Below, one piece after another: positions 16,101-24,546 of a stretch of 64,000 nucleotides of DNA. Where the stretch lies: NCBI RefSeq assembly GCF_014230465.1, contig NZ_JAAXCY010000002.1, forward strand, positions 631,786 to 695,785, given 5' to 3'. A program made the position numbers and the translations under genes. Within the stretch, counting starts at the first letter, position 1; the number at the start of each line of letters is the position of its first letter. The stretch comes from Pseudomonas cremoris (GTDB lineage Bacteria; Pseudomonadota; Gammaproteobacteria; Pseudomonadales; Pseudomonadaceae). The notes below the pieces were generated by a model that made no database searches, had not been told where the DNA came from, and worked only from the letters and a program-made list of their open reading frames with translations.

Positions 16101-18590
16101 GCCATCGCGGTCGATACGCAGGTTGCCCATCGCATAGATCGCGGCGCCGAGGTTTTTCAGGCGTTCCACACGCAGGCCCATGTCGCCGCCACTGAAGATC
16201 AGACCATGGTCATTGAGCAGGTTGGTCACCGACAGGTCTAGGCCGCCTTGGCTGGCGACGCTACCGCCGATGGTCCAATCCTCGCCTTTGCCCACCAGGC
16301 TGCGGGTGCCGAGCAGCTTGCCGGTGGCAGTCTGCTGCAGGTGGGTGACGTTGACGGTCAGCTGTCCGGCCTGGATCGCGGTGCTGTTGGTCCAGTAGGT
16401 TTTATCGAGGGTCAGGTCACCCTGGGTCACCAGGCTGCCGCCCACGTCGTCAAGGCTAATGCCGCTGAGGTCGAGCACGCCGGTGCCCACGTGCAGCACC
16501 TTGCCGCCGGTGTTCTGGAAGCGGCCAGCGGCCAGGCTCAACTGGGTGTTGGCGGTCTCCAGGCTACCGCTGTTGTTGAGCAGGCCGCCGATGGCGTAGC
16601 GGGTTTTGCCTGTGGCACCCAAGGCACGCATCTGCCCGCTGTTGGTCAGGCTTGCGGTATCAACATCCAGGGTGGTGGCGCTTTCGATCAGGCCACGGTT
16701 GACGAGGGCGCCGTGCAAGAGCACGTCAATCTGGTTAGCGGCGATCTCACCGCCGTTATCCACATTCATGCCGCGCAACAGGATGCGATCACGGGCAAAC
16801 AGGTTGCCGCTGCCGTTGTTGAAGTCTGTAGCGTCAACCTGCGCATCGCCAGCTTTGGCAGCGATGCGCCCGCCGTCGTTGTCGAGCGTGCCAGCGGTGA
16901 GGGTGATGTCAGCCTTTTCACTGTGGATCAGGCCATTGGCGCCGTTCTGCAACAGGCCGGTTGTGGTAAGGGCCAGGCCATCGTTGGCGGCCAAAGTGCC
17001 GCTGTTTCGGTTATCGACACTGTTGGCGAACAGCGTCAGCAAACCTTGGCTGGCAATCTTGCCGCCCTGGTTATCCACATGGGCCGCGCGCTGGACCAGC
17101 AGGGGGCCAACACTGGCCAATTTGCCGTTGCGGTTGATCAGGTCACCGAGTAAATCCAGGGTGATGGAACTGGCGCCAGTGAGGTTGCCGGTGCTGTTGT
17201 CCAGGGTATTGCCGTGCAGGGTGAATGCGCCGGTGCTGTCGATGATGCCGCCCTGGCTGTTGTCCAGCAGGCCACTGACATTCAGGGTTTGCGTGCCGTC
17301 GCTGAGCAGTTGGCCTTTGTTTCGGTTATCGACGCTACCGGCGGTGATGTTCAGCGCCCGCCTGGCGCTCACAGTGCCGCCTTTGTTATCCACGCTTTGC
17401 GCGACGGTCGCCGTGAGGGTGCGGTTGGCGATCACTGAACCGGTGTTGGTGAGGTGCTGGCTGTCGAGCTTGACGTCGCCCCCCGCATTGCGGGTGTTAT
17501 CGGCGTTGACCCCGGCTTCGATGATGCCGTTGTTGGTCAATCGACCGTTGCTGGCCAGGGTAATGCTGTCGCGGGCCGCGAGGGTCTTGTGGTTTTTCAG
17601 TTCGCCCTTGGTCTGCGCCTTCAGGGTGGTGCCCGCGTAGACCGGGCCATGGGCGTCAAGGCTCGCCGCCTTGATATCCACCGCACCGTCGGCAGAGGCC
17701 TGGGCCATGCTCAAGTGGCCGTTGGCGTCGAGTTGGATATCACCGCCACTGGCTGCCAACGTTCCGTCGAGTTTCACGCCCACGCCGGCTTCGGTGCCCA
17801 CCAGTTTGATCGCGCCGGCGTACATGCCACCGAGGGCCGACGAGTCGATGGCCAACTCGGGCTTTTCGCTGCCGTCATCGGCACGCACCGTGGTTTTCAG
17901 GCTTTGGGCATCGACGTCATTGCGCCCGGCAATCACGGTCAATTGGCGCGCGTTGATCTTGGCGTTGATCTTGGCCGAGCGGGTGATGATCTCGAAACGG
18001 TCGACGTTGCTGGCGTTCAAGCCCTGGCCGTCGATGGTGACCGCCCCGCCGTCCACCTGGTAATGGTCCAGGCGCCCGACCTTGTCGATCACCGGCTTGC
18101 CGGTGGTCAGTGTCACGTTGGGGGTGTTGATAAAACCGCAGCCGTTACAGCTGATGCCGTAAGGGTTGGCCACGATCACTTTGGCCGACTGCCCCGCCAC
18201 TTCGGTGTAGCCACGCAACTGGCTGGGGCTGCCGCCTTTGACCTCGTTGAGGATCACACTGGCGGCGCCGTTCTTGAGGTTGGAGTTGCCGACGATGATC
18301 CCGCCCAACTGGGTGTTTTGAAGCGCACCTGTGGCGTTGTTGAGGATCACGCCGTTGGGGCCGACGTTGTAGTCCTTGAACTGGTTGTGCGACAGACCGC
18401 TGCCATTGGGCGTGGCGATATTCACCACCGGCACGCCGTTGCCCGCCTGACCCACTGTAGTGCCTGGGCCGCTGACCACAATGCCGTCGGCGTTTGCCAG
18501 CAACGGTTGCCAGAACAACGCATTGGCCAGGATCAACGCCATGCCACGTTGGGCAAGGCTTTTCAGGGCAGAAACAGGGCGAACATCCAT
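10194..18590 (-). CDS. cdiA: CdiA-type filamentous haemagglutinin toxin protein
   Basis: This 2798-residue exoprotein of a two-partner secretion system has a signal peptide (to about residue 35, LLANADG). The TPS domain follows, with GISCNGCGFINTPNVTLTTG near residues 145-165. A long beta-helical region then repeats units like LDNSQGGIIDSTGAFTL and ASQGLLTLFANSVDNRNSGT. A later FHA-2-type repeat block comes next, and a VENN motif lies at residues 2444-2447. Everything after VENN is the variable toxin end. The last 105 residues carry GKVGED (Glu2700), RFVDQL (Asp2724) and HESKVG (Glu2734, Lys2736), a PD-(D/E)xK-type nuclease core. It is exported by the adjacent CdiB homologue and would deliver the nuclease into neighbouring cells. 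cdiA is used as a class name, since targets and receptor are unknown. Confidence 0.88.
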   Translation of the reverse strand: MDVRPVSALKSLAQRGMALILANALFWQPLLANADGIVVSGPGTTVGQAGNGVPVVNIATPNGSGLSHNQFKDYNVGPNGVILNNATGALQNTQLGGIIVGNSNLKNGAASVILNEVKGGSPSQLRGYTEVAGQSAKVIVANPYGISCNGCGFINTPNVTLTTGKPVIDKVGRLDHYQVDGGAVTIDGQGLNASNVDRFEIITRSAKINAKINARQLTVIAGRNDVDAQSLKTTVRADDGSEKPELAIDSSALGGMYAGAIKLVGTEAGVGVKLDGTLAASGGDIQLDANGHLSMAQASADGAVDIKAASLDAHGPVYAGTTLKAQTKGELKNHKTLAARDSITLASNGRLTNNGIIEAGVNADNTRNAGGDVKLDSQHLTNTGSVIANRTLTATVAQSVDNKGGTVSARRALNITAGSVDNRNKGQLLSDGTQTLNVSGLLDNSQGGIIDSTGAFTLHGNTLDNSTGNLTGASSITLDLLGDLINRNGKLASVGPLLVQRAAHVDNQGGKIASQGLLTLFANSVDNRNSGTLAANDGLALTTTGLLQNGANGLIHSEKADITLTAGTLDNDGGRIAAKAGDAQVDATDFNNGSGNLFARDRILLRGMNVDNGGEIAANQIDVLLHGALVNRGLIESATTLDVDTASLTNSGQMRALGATGKTRYAIGGLLNNSGSLETANTQLSLAAGRFQNTGGKVLHVGTGVLDLSGISLDDVGGSLVTQGDLTLDKTYWTNSTAIQAGQLTVNVTHLQQTATGKLLGTRSLVGKGEDWTIGGSVASQGGLDLSVTNLLNDHGLIFSGGDMGLRVERLKNLGAAIYAMGNLRIDRDGQGGRAESIINSSSSIETEGSLVMAAGRIENIRTVLTTESGIYSASITPTACIFGVTGSDCDGGKETWPFLISERDRFVVTDASSASSITSASHMTLTGDTLLNSSSNIAAGGNLTVAVNQLSNIGIVTHDILSERIFATKRDRHPEAWYQLAAAFNQRYTMGAAGYDANNLSGLEGALAAFIGTTEREWGSRKITELAPSDQRYAAVIQAGGAVDVKAQAGIDNSVVRPGYTYVGSGANTNAPGYSTQVALNPQLPPDVAQQQVNPLSLPGFDLPTGENGLFHLNDGKGVNGVPTSQFAANPHKYLIETNPLLTDMRQFLSSDYMLTKLGYDPETAQRRLGDGFYEQRLIQQAVLARTGQRFIDGQTSDAELFKHLMDNAIGSKDALNLSVGVSLTAEQVAALTHDIVWLENATVAGQQVLVPVLYMAQANNRLGPNGALISGTDVNLITGSNLNNAGTLRASGSLLANVAGNLSNSGLMQADNRLDLLAGNNLSNRAGGVIAGGAVNLAAGADLLNERTVTTHESASGYRTERKDFGDSAARIESASALALKAGGAINNVGGVLKSGADTTVQAAGDVNLTASKTLDSGNVGTSIRYATVAQQGSVIDAGRDLHVVAGRDISVVASQVEAKRDIQLIATGNLNAVAGANEQHSAYDSKKVKIIEDHVQQVSSVIKAGGDATLSAGQDLQLVASHVNAGNEAYLVAGKNLNLETAADQDYSFFSKTKKTSQGKKFRLDETEAVNHVGSLVSAGTHSTLMAGENLLLAGSSVTADKGATQLVAGQDVSILAVSNSDSARHERKESKSSWGGLKSSKVQDQVDEKRTTAMGSMVSGETVTVAAKRDATVTGSALVSTGDLAVQAGRDLTIDAAQNTFARTDMHKEKNRDLTGVLTGNSLGLDDLTGNQKLYINSSKHNGTANEMTLTGSTIGSSAGNVSLTAGRELTVVASDLVSTKNMALTGANVTITSGMETARQTSQDSSKSLAVGRVIAGTVVDTANSIRDAAEAARSSDDPRLKAVKIAQAALSLYNLNNQAGEVAKQSTGFKDKTGGSAGNGSLIKIGTELANTRTKSSSEYTAQTAHQSSLNAGENLSIVAAGDAPGTLGDLNITGSSLKADSLLLSAKNNILMQSAQDTTDRKNDGSRNRTAIGASFNIGEQNGFTLDLGAQTAKNLGSGGSVTQVNTTVDARSLLLRSGQDTTLAGAQVRADRIDADIGGNLTVLSRQDTDTSKSKQDSAGFGASICIPPFCYGSTVSASANLAASKMNSDYQAVTDQSGFFAGTGGYTIDVAKNTTLQGAVIASEATADKNLLLTDRLLVSDIKNKSEIKSQSAGVSVSGTYSGGVGTLSPGALYGMALNDSDHSYTRSAVSEGTIVVRNPEGAGDLVGLNRDTANANEHLDKPDQKAMQERMDLIKSSMELTKGIGDAIAAARIKAANDENSDISKATKQKLIDEGVASPTQAQISQRAQEDYGVGSSFQKASQAVTAVVQAAMGGSIGGAMAGAAAPYLAQTVKQMTEGDPNANLMAHAVLGAVLARAGGNSALAGAAGALAAEETARLIKENLYGNVSSDNLTPAQKQTISSLSTLAAGLSGSLSGKGALDAVAAAQTGKNAVENNYLSVPEAKRKFSLRYKQAQGTITDAEKEELVQLDLTDKSRDSAIKAACTPGNLSSTACSNLIGPAQKALAQYDESVAVRLLYKELYPADAKNAEAALRGLSAEHILRDVVLNNLTEGSGLTRAEMEQRYDLAMTLQTVVGVLAGGYGLKGLGAGSKVPTTALVSGETKVVGSTKPAANDASFDVPKGYTQANDGSVTGPGGGVYKATGTQDATGNQIYLAANGNYYTLTAERSTRIVSPNPPSEIGSTGKVGEDALKPLGGQSQAFFDTSLGPRFVDQLAPGAKAHESKVGYTSLDANTALQVAKDAELIQRGLVNDVTWNFFRSPITGRVGPAPALEKALSDAGIKIKVH

Positions 18591-18620
18591 ATTCAGAATC
18601 TCAAGGCAGCGGGCGTTGAA

Positions 18621-20342
18621 TTACAGGTAGAAATCCAGGCGGAAATAGATCGGGGCTTCGCGCTCGGTCACCACACCTGGTCGCTCAAGGGAATGGGCAA
18701 AGGTCACGCTGGTGCTCACGTGCTTGCCCCGCGCGAACAGCTCCACGGAATTGCTCGACACGCGACCGTGCTGGTCGTCGTTGTAGCGGTCGTTGCGAAT
18801 CACGCCCTGGTCGTAGCCGACACTGGCGCCGTATTCGGCGAACGCCGGGCGTAGCCAATCAACGGTCACCGGGCGCGCCCAGCGCACTTCGTTGCGCCAG
18901 TAGCCACCACTGTCACCGGACAATTGCTGGTCCTTGAAACCACGTACCGAGTACGAACCGCCCAAGCTCATGCGTTGGGCCGGGTACAGCACGTCTTCAC
19001 TGCGCTGCCCGGTGGCCAGGCTGGAAAAACTCAGCGACTCGCCCCACAGCGTGAAAGGCTGCAGGTAGCTCATCGTGGCGGTGTATTTGCGATAGCGCGG
19101 GGTGGGCGTGAGAATGCCGCGAATGCGCTCTTGCTCGTCTTTTTGCGCGTCGAAGGCACCGGTGCCGTTCTGCATGCCCACGTCCAGGTTGACGAAAGCA
19201 CTCCCGATGCGTCGCCCGTGGTTGATGCCGACTTGGAATTCGCTGAGACGGTTGCTGCTGACGTCCAGGCGCTCATCGTTGAAGTAGTTGTTGGTGCGCA
19301 AATGCGTCAGCCCGACGTTGACCGAGGTCTTGCTCAGGTCGTCGCGATGAATCACCCGTTCGGCACGCAATTGGTGGTTCTGGCTGTCGCCGGTTTGCTT
19401 GTACTTGAAACCTTGGAGGTCGCCTGGCGTGCGGTAATCGCTCTCGCTGTAGGTGTAACTGAAGTTCCACCAGCCCCACGGCACGTTGTAGTAGAGCATG
19501 CTGTTTTTCGAGGTTTTCTGGTGGTCGCTGATGGCGTCGTGGCCGCCGCGCAGGATCAGTTGATCGGCAAGGCCCAGCGGACTATCCCACTCTAGGCCGG
19601 CGCCCCATTGCTGTTCGCCGGTGCTTTTCTGGCCATCGTTATTGCGTGACAAGCTCGCACGCCAAGGCTTTTGCGCAACGTTCTTGACCACCACTTCACT
19701 GCCGCCGATCTGGCTGCCGGGGGTCAGTTCCATCTGTGCCTGCTTGGAAGGCAAGCGGCTCAGTTGATCCACCAGTTGCTCGACTTCCCGCAGGTTCAGC
19801 GCCTCGCCCACCTTGCCGGGAAACGCCATGGCCAGCTCGCGATCAGTGACAGTGCTGCCTTGGGCGCCCTTCAAGGCTTCGAGCTTGCCCTCCACCACCA
19901 GCACCTGCAGGTGGCCGCTGGACAGGTCTTGCTGCGGCAAGTACGCACGGCTGGTCACACGGCCGTTGTCGATGTAGTGATCGGTGATGGCCTTGAGCAG
20001 TTGATTGAGTTGCGCAACGCCCAGGCATTGGCCGATGTAAGGTTTGAGCAGACGCGCGCGGTCGGCAGCAGAAAGGCTGTCGGCGCCCTTGAGTTCGATG
20101 TCCTGGATGGGAAAGCAGCGGGTGTCCGCAGGCAATGCCGGGGCCTGGGGCTTGGTGTCTTTACCGGGCAGATCCTGCAGCTCTTCGAGACGCCGACGCT
20201 GTTCTTCAAGGAGGCGGTTCTGACGGTCACGGATCAGGTCTTGATCCCCTGGCGTGGGGGCCGCAGCGGCGCTGTTCAGGCTCAAGTAAGCGAGCAGGAA
20301 AGTGCACAGAAAATACCGAGTCCGTGGTAATAACAAAGACAT
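18621..20342 (-). CDS. cdiB: CdiB/ShlB-type two-partner secretion outer membrane transporter
   Basis: A 573-residue Omp85-family TpsB protein. A signal peptide ends around NSAAAAPTP, then comes a proline-rich linker. Two POTRA domains follow (CFPIQDIELKGADSLSAADR and QDLSSGHLQVLVVEGKLEAL). The beta-barrel contains the conserved pore-lid motif VRGFKD (GGSYSVRGFKDQQLSGDSGG) and ends in FRLDFYL, with the aromatic pattern needed for insertion. It lies 30 bases upstream of cdiA, the order cdiB-cdiA-immunity. Start MSLLLPRTRYF at 20342 was preferred to an upstream start at 20381, which would add 13 residues before the signal peptide. Confidence 0.92.
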   Translation of the reverse strand: MSLLLPRTRYFLCTFLLAYLSLNSAAAAPTPGDQDLIRDRQNRLLEEQRRRLEELQDLPGKDTKPQAPALPADTRCFPIQDIELKGADSLSAADRARLLKPYIGQCLGVAQLNQLLKAITDHYIDNGRVTSRAYLPQQDLSSGHLQVLVVEGKLEALKGAQGSTVTDRELAMAFPGKVGEALNLREVEQLVDQLSRLPSKQAQMELTPGSQIGGSEVVVKNVAQKPWRASLSRNNDGQKSTGEQQWGAGLEWDSPLGLADQLILRGGHDAISDHQKTSKNSMLYYNVPWGWWNFSYTYSESDYRTPGDLQGFKYKQTGDSQNHQLRAERVIHRDDLSKTSVNVGLTHLRTNNYFNDERLDVSSNRLSEFQVGINHGRRIGSAFVNLDVGMQNGTGAFDAQKDEQERIRGILTPTPRYRKYTATMSYLQPFTLWGESLSFSSLATGQRSEDVLYPAQRMSLGGSYSVRGFKDQQLSGDSGGYWRNEVRWARPVTVDWLRPAFAEYGASVGYDQGVIRNDRYNDDQHGRVSSNSVELFARGKHVSTSVTFAHSLERPGVVTEREAPIYFRLDFYL

Positions 20343-20708
20343 GTTCGATCCATCGAAAATCAAGGGGCGGCAAACTAACATCGAACTTGGACCAATCCAA
20401 GAAACTGGATTAGTTGGACATTCGTACTAATTAACCGACTAACACATTGATTAGTAACAACAAAAAAATATCAAAAAGATAAGCCACCCACTTCGAAAAC
20501 TATTATTCCGACAAGTGGTAACCATTTTGATAGCGATTCGTCGGACAACTTGAAACTTGCCATTATTTGGCCATCAAGTTAGTGCCGAGATAAGTTAGTA
20601 CCGAAAAAAGCAGAAAAGTTCGCGCACGTTTTGTGAATTGGATCCCACTTATCGGTATTCAACAAGATCGCTCCCACATTGCATGGGAACGATCATCCGC
20701 AGGCCAAC
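20343..20708. promoter_or_regulatory. AT-rich promoter region upstream of cdiB
   Basis: About 365 bases without a gene, clearly richer in A+T than its surroundings (for example 20440-20520, with ATTAGTAACAACAAAAAAAT and TATCAAAAAGATAAGCC). It must hold the cdiB promoter on the minus strand. Such AT-rich upstream DNA is often bound by H-NS-like MvaT proteins in Pseudomonas; that is inference. I could not place a convincing -10/-35. Confidence 0.45.
20666..20694 (-). terminator. Hairpin after the pga operon
   Basis: GATCG-TCCCA (20666-20676) pairs with TGGGA-CGATC (20684-20694) around a CATTGCA loop, 15 bases past the pgaD stop. There is little of a T-run after it on the minus strand, so termination strength is uncertain. 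Confidence 0.5.
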
Positions 20709-21197
20709 TTAACTGGCGTCTTTGTTTTGGTCTTTGCCAGGCACCAATGTCAGGCCCGGTTTTTCCACATCACGGGAGACATGGGATTTGACTTGCGCCA
20801 CGCCACCTTCCTCGTCGTTATGGATCACCAGCACCCCAGGCCGACGCAACTGCTCAAGGTCGCCTTCACCCAAGCTGAAACTCTCGCTCAGGTTCTTGTC
20901 GCTCAAGGCGTTGGCTTGCGCGCGACGCTGGGCAAACTTGCGCCCCTTGCGTTGCTGGTAACGCGCCCAGCTCACGAGAATCACCGCGTTGAACAATGCA
21001 ATCCACAGGTAAACCTGCAGCGTATTGAGCGCCGCGAAAATCGGTGCTTCCAGGCGCGGGCCGCCATGGGTCTCCAACATCGAGTTGATCCCGCGGGCCA
21101 ACAGCCAGATCAACCCGGCCCAGGCCATCAGGGTCAACAGCACGTCGATAAGCCACATCACCTTACGTTGGCGAGTTCTGACCAGTTTCATGATCAC
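20709..21197 (-). CDS. pgaD: PNAG biosynthesis protein PgaD
   Basis: A 162-residue inner membrane protein with two membrane segments ([20 protein letters not shown] and [20 protein letters not shown]) and a cytoplasmic tail holding [20 protein letters not shown]. PgaD partners the PgaC synthase and is needed for its c-di-GMP-dependent activity. It overlaps pgaC by 4 bases at the end of the pgaABCD operon. PgaD sequences are poorly conserved, so operon context carries much of the call. Confidence 0.9.
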   Translation of the reverse strand: MIMKLVRTRQRKVMWLIDVLLTLMAWAGLIWLLARGINSMLETHGGPRLEAPIFAALNTLQVYLWIALFNAVILVSWARYQQRKGRKFAQRRAQANALSDKNLSESFSLGEGDLEQLRRPGVLVIHNDEEGGVAQVKSHVSRDVEKPGLTLVPGKDQNKDAS

Positions 21198-22534
21198 GCC
21201 TCCTCTTCAGCAGGGCTGATACCGCGATCCGGGCTGACCCAGCGCGCGCGTTTCTGATGCTGGTTGAACAGCACCTTGGGAAAACTGACCAGGGTGGTAA
21301 ACAAGCTGACCAGCCAGAACACCATCGGGTACCACACGGTCCAGAACAGGGTTTTCCACAGGTCTTTTTCGTAGCGCCGGTCGATCAGGATGCTCACCGC
21401 AAACTGCACCAGGCAGACCATCGCCAGCACCAGGCCGGTAAAGGCCGGCGGCACCAGGGAGTCCACGGTAATGGCCGGTGGTAGCACCATGAATTTACCC
21501 AGCACGTAGAAGAACACCGACAACATGAAGGTGAACGCCCACCCGGTGGACAGGCAGTATTCGAACAGCAGCGGCCACAGGTAACGATGACGCCATTGCC
21601 AGATGCCACGGATATTCTTGAACAACACCTCGGCACCGCCCTGGGCCCAGCGCAGACGCTGCTTCCATAGGCCGCCGACGGTTTCGGGCATCAAGATCCA
21701 GCACAGGGCGCGGGGTTCATAGAAGATGGCCCAGTGATCGAGTTGCAGCTTCCAACTGACATCGATGTCCTCGGTGATCATGTCGGTGCTCCAGTAGTCG
21801 ATGCGGTCCAGCGCCTTTTTACGGAACGCTACCACCACACCCGACACCGTGAAGATCCGGCCAAACACTCGCTGCGTGCGCTTGATCAAACCGATGATCG
21901 AGGAGAACTCGCCTACCTGCACCCGACCGATCAAGGTCGAGCGCGTGCGGATCCGTGGGTTGCCGGTGACCGCCCCCAGGCGCGGGTTGTCGAGCATCGG
22001 TGCAACCATGTAGGCCGCCGCGTTTTTATCCAGCAACGCGTCGCCATCGATGCACACCAGGTATTCACTGCGCGCCGCCACCGCGCCCATGCGCAGGGCC
22101 ACCGCCTTGCCTTGGTTCTGCGCCAGGTGCAGTACCCGCAGGCGTGGGTTTTCCAGCGCCAGCGCGTCGAGTACCGCGGCGGTGTTGTCCTTGGAGCCAT
22201 CGTTGACCGCGATGACTTCGATATTCGAATACACCTGGGCCAACGCGGCATGGATGGTATCGGCGGCGTTATCGCCCTCGTTGTAGCAAGGGATGATGAT
22301 CGAGATCAGCGGGTTGCCAGCCAGGACCGGCGCCGGGGTGTCCTCCTTCCACGGCCAGTGCCGCTCCCAATGCAGCCAGAAGTACAAGCCACCGGCGATC
22401 CACAGCGCCGACATGAACAGCGGGTAGAAGAACACGAAGTCCATCAGGAACTGCCCGGTGACCAGGAAGATCAGGCCCAACGGCACGCCCAATACCAGCG
22501 CCAACACGAATAAAGCCAGGATTCTGTCGAACAT
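21194..22534 (-). CDS. pgaC: Poly-beta-1,6-N-acetylglucosamine synthase PgaC
   Basis: A 446-residue family 2 processive glycosyltransferase. N-terminal membrane segments come first ([20 protein letters not shown]). The catalytic domain has [37 protein letters not shown] (donor-binding aspartates), [10 protein letters not shown] and QRLRWAQGG (the Q-x-x-R-W product-site motif). Three or so C-terminal segments follow. It polymerises UDP-GlcNAc and pushes the chain through the inner membrane with PgaD. Start MFDRILALF at 22534 lies two bases after the pgaB stop; an ATG at 22549 would overlap pgaB. Confidence 0.95.
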   Translation of the reverse strand: MFDRILALFVLALVLGVPLGLIFLVTGQFLMDFVFFYPLFMSALWIAGGLYFWLHWERHWPWKEDTPAPVLAGNPLISIIIPCYNEGDNAADTIHAALAQVYSNIEVIAVNDGSKDNTAAVLDALALENPRLRVLHLAQNQGKAVALRMGAVAARSEYLVCIDGDALLDKNAAAYMVAPMLDNPRLGAVTGNPRIRTRSTLIGRVQVGEFSSIIGLIKRTQRVFGRIFTVSGVVVAFRKKALDRIDYWSTDMITEDIDVSWKLQLDHWAIFYEPRALCWILMPETVGGLWKQRLRWAQGGAEVLFKNIRGIWQWRHRYLWPLLFEYCLSTGWAFTFMLSVFFYVLGKFMVLPPAITVDSLVPPAFTGLVLAMVCLVQFAVSILIDRRYEKDLWKTLFWTVWYPMVFWLVSLFTTLVSFPKVLFNQHQKRARWVSPDRGISPAEEEA

Positions 22535-22536
22535 GG

Positions 22537-24534
22537 TCAAGGATTCCATTGATTGGAAAGGGCCGGACGCACTGTCTTCAAATCCGGGGAATTTTCCAGG
22601 AAGTTATCCGGGTAGTAACCGAAGCTCGTGACACCCTGGCGCTTGAGTACACCCATCCATTCAGCCATCTGCTTGCCGTCGATATCTGGCGCGGCCTTGG
22701 TGCGCCAGTCTTTGGCTTGCAGTTCAAACACGGTTTTCTGCATCGCGCCAGGGCGCGCCTTGACCGTGGCTACCAGTTTTTCCAACCAGGCATTGGAAGT
22801 CTTGTACTCCTGGCCCTCCATCAGCGGCATGGCCATGGGCGCGGTCCAGTCATAGGTCTGGAGGAAGTCATCAAGGTTCTGCGCGAACCAGGCTTCGCTC
22901 TGTGGGTTGAGCATCGGCTCGGCGAAGATATTGCGCGCGGTCTGCACCTGCGGCCCACCAATGGCGCGGACCTTGGCGGTCAGCTCGTTGGTGAAGTCGA
23001 TCAGGTAACGGCTCTTGAAGCGGGTCCAGCGCTGCATCACCGCTGGGTCAGCGCGCAGCGCCTGGATGGTGCCCGGCAGGCCGTTGGCAGCATAAGCCTT
23101 GAGCGCGGCGGGGCTGGCGTCTTCGAAATCGTTGAGCACCGCATCGTCGTGGTACAGCACGCCGTCGATGGCATTGTTGCGCGCCAGGTCTTCGTAGATC
23201 TCGCCGATGATCTTGCGCACTTGCGGGTCAAACGGCGACAGGCGTTTGTATTGGTCCGGGTCGAGGCCGATCTTGCCGGTTTCCGGGTCCCAACGTGTCA
23301 CACGAGGCAGTTTGGGATCGAGGGCGAAACTGAGCACCGGCATCCAGGCATACACACTGGCATGCGCTCGGGTATGCAGTTGCCAGGAAACGCGGTTGAA
23401 CAGGTCCGCGCGCACGGGCAAATGGCGGTTGGGGAAGTACAGTTCGTGCACCAGGCCGTCGCCCTTGGGATCGGCGAACGCTTGCAGGAACACAGTGCCC
23501 GCGCCCATGTCCACGACCCGTTGGACCAGTTGGTCGAGGTTGCGTGCTTGTTGCGCCGGGTCCGGGTCGTAGACGTTGTCCAGGTCCACATGCAACACCC
23601 GCAGAGGCGCCTGGGTTTGCACCGCCACGATGCTGTTGGCGAAATGTTCGCCATCCGGGTCGGACGCCACCAGGAAGCGTGGGCTGTTCATCAAGTCATT
23701 GGAGCTGTCGAGACCGTCCTCCAGGGTGAGCGCCATCTGGTAGCCCTGTTCGCCGACGATTGCCAGCGAAGTCCCTTTCGCGGCACCGTACGGCCAGACC
23801 CACACGCGAGGTTTCTTGCCGGTGACACTTTGGATCTTGTGGGTGATCGCCGTCACGTCGGCGCGCATCCGTGCATCGAATTGCGCTTGGCTTTCATAGC
23901 GCCCCGTGGCGGGATCGAAGCGTAGCGAAGTCGCCGCCGGCTCCAGGTTGCCCTGGGGGTTGGCCAGGATGCCGGTGTGGCTGGCATCCGTGTGCGCGGC
24001 GATTTCCACCAGGCCGGACTGAGACACTTCGCGAATCTGCTGCCAGGTAAGAAACTCGCCACGCGGCCGCGGTTGTCCGGCAAAGTCCACCGGTTTGTTT
24101 TGCGGCGTGTCGATCCAGTAGCCCACAGGCGCCAGTACCGCTGGCCAGTGATAGGCGCGCAGGATCGGCATCACCCGCGTGTAAAAGCTGGAGTAACCAT
24201 CGTCGAAGCTGAGCATGATGGCCTTGGGCGGCAACGCGGGCCCGCCGTTACGGGCCGCCAGGATCTGGTCGACGCTGACCGCCTGATAGCCGTTCTCCCG
24301 TAGCCAGGCCAACTGCTCGATCAAGCGCTCGGTGCGCACCGCCACCACAGCCTGATCGGGGTCGCGATCCTCAACGTCGTGGTAGGCAATGCCCAGGAAA
24401 TGGTTCTTCGGCCACGGCGCTTCATTAGCCGGTGTCGGCCGCTCGGCGGGTGGAGTGAATGGCGCGGGTTGCTGGGCACAGGCACTGGCCAGCAATACGC
24501 CCAGGATCAACAAGCAACGGCTGAGGACGGTCAT
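22537..24534 (-). CDS. pgaB: PNAG N-deacetylase lipoprotein PgaB
   Basis: A 665-residue lipoprotein (LLASAC, Cys19) close to the E. coli length of 672. The N-terminal NodB-type deacetylase domain has [11 protein letters not shown] (Asp111, Asp112) and [13 protein letters not shown] (His181, His186) for metal and catalysis. The C-terminal half is the glycoside hydrolase-like PgaB domain ([52 protein letters not shown]). It removes part of the acetyl groups in the periplasm, which is needed for export of the polymer through PgaA. Confidence 0.95.
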   Translation of the reverse strand: MTVLSRCLLILGVLLASACAQQPAPFTPPAERPTPANEAPWPKNHFLGIAYHDVEDRDPDQAVVAVRTERLIEQLAWLRENGYQAVSVDQILAARNGGPALPPKAIMLSFDDGYSSFYTRVMPILRAYHWPAVLAPVGYWIDTPQNKPVDFAGQPRPRGEFLTWQQIREVSQSGLVEIAAHTDASHTGILANPQGNLEPAATSLRFDPATGRYESQAQFDARMRADVTAITHKIQSVTGKKPRVWVWPYGAAKGTSLAIVGEQGYQMALTLEDGLDSSNDLMNSPRFLVASDPDGEHFANSIVAVQTQAPLRVLHVDLDNVYDPDPAQQARNLDQLVQRVVDMGAGTVFLQAFADPKGDGLVHELYFPNRHLPVRADLFNRVSWQLHTRAHASVYAWMPVLSFALDPKLPRVTRWDPETGKIGLDPDQYKRLSPFDPQVRKIIGEIYEDLARNNAIDGVLYHDDAVLNDFEDASPAALKAYAANGLPGTIQALRADPAVMQRWTRFKSRYLIDFTNELTAKVRAIGGPQVQTARNIFAEPMLNPQSEAWFAQNLDDFLQTYDWTAPMAMPLMEGQEYKTSNAWLEKLVATVKARPGAMQKTVFELQAKDWRTKAAPDIDGKQMAEWMGVLKRQGVTSFGYYPDNFLENSPDLKTVRPALSNQWNP

Positions 24535-24546
24535 GGTCAGGCTCTT

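Noticed and set aside
11154..18854. Long plus-strand open frames opposite cdiA and cdiB
   Set aside because: They are shadows of the cdiA and cdiB coding sequence. The minus-strand frame is continuous over 8.4 kb with clear TPS, repeat and toxin regions.
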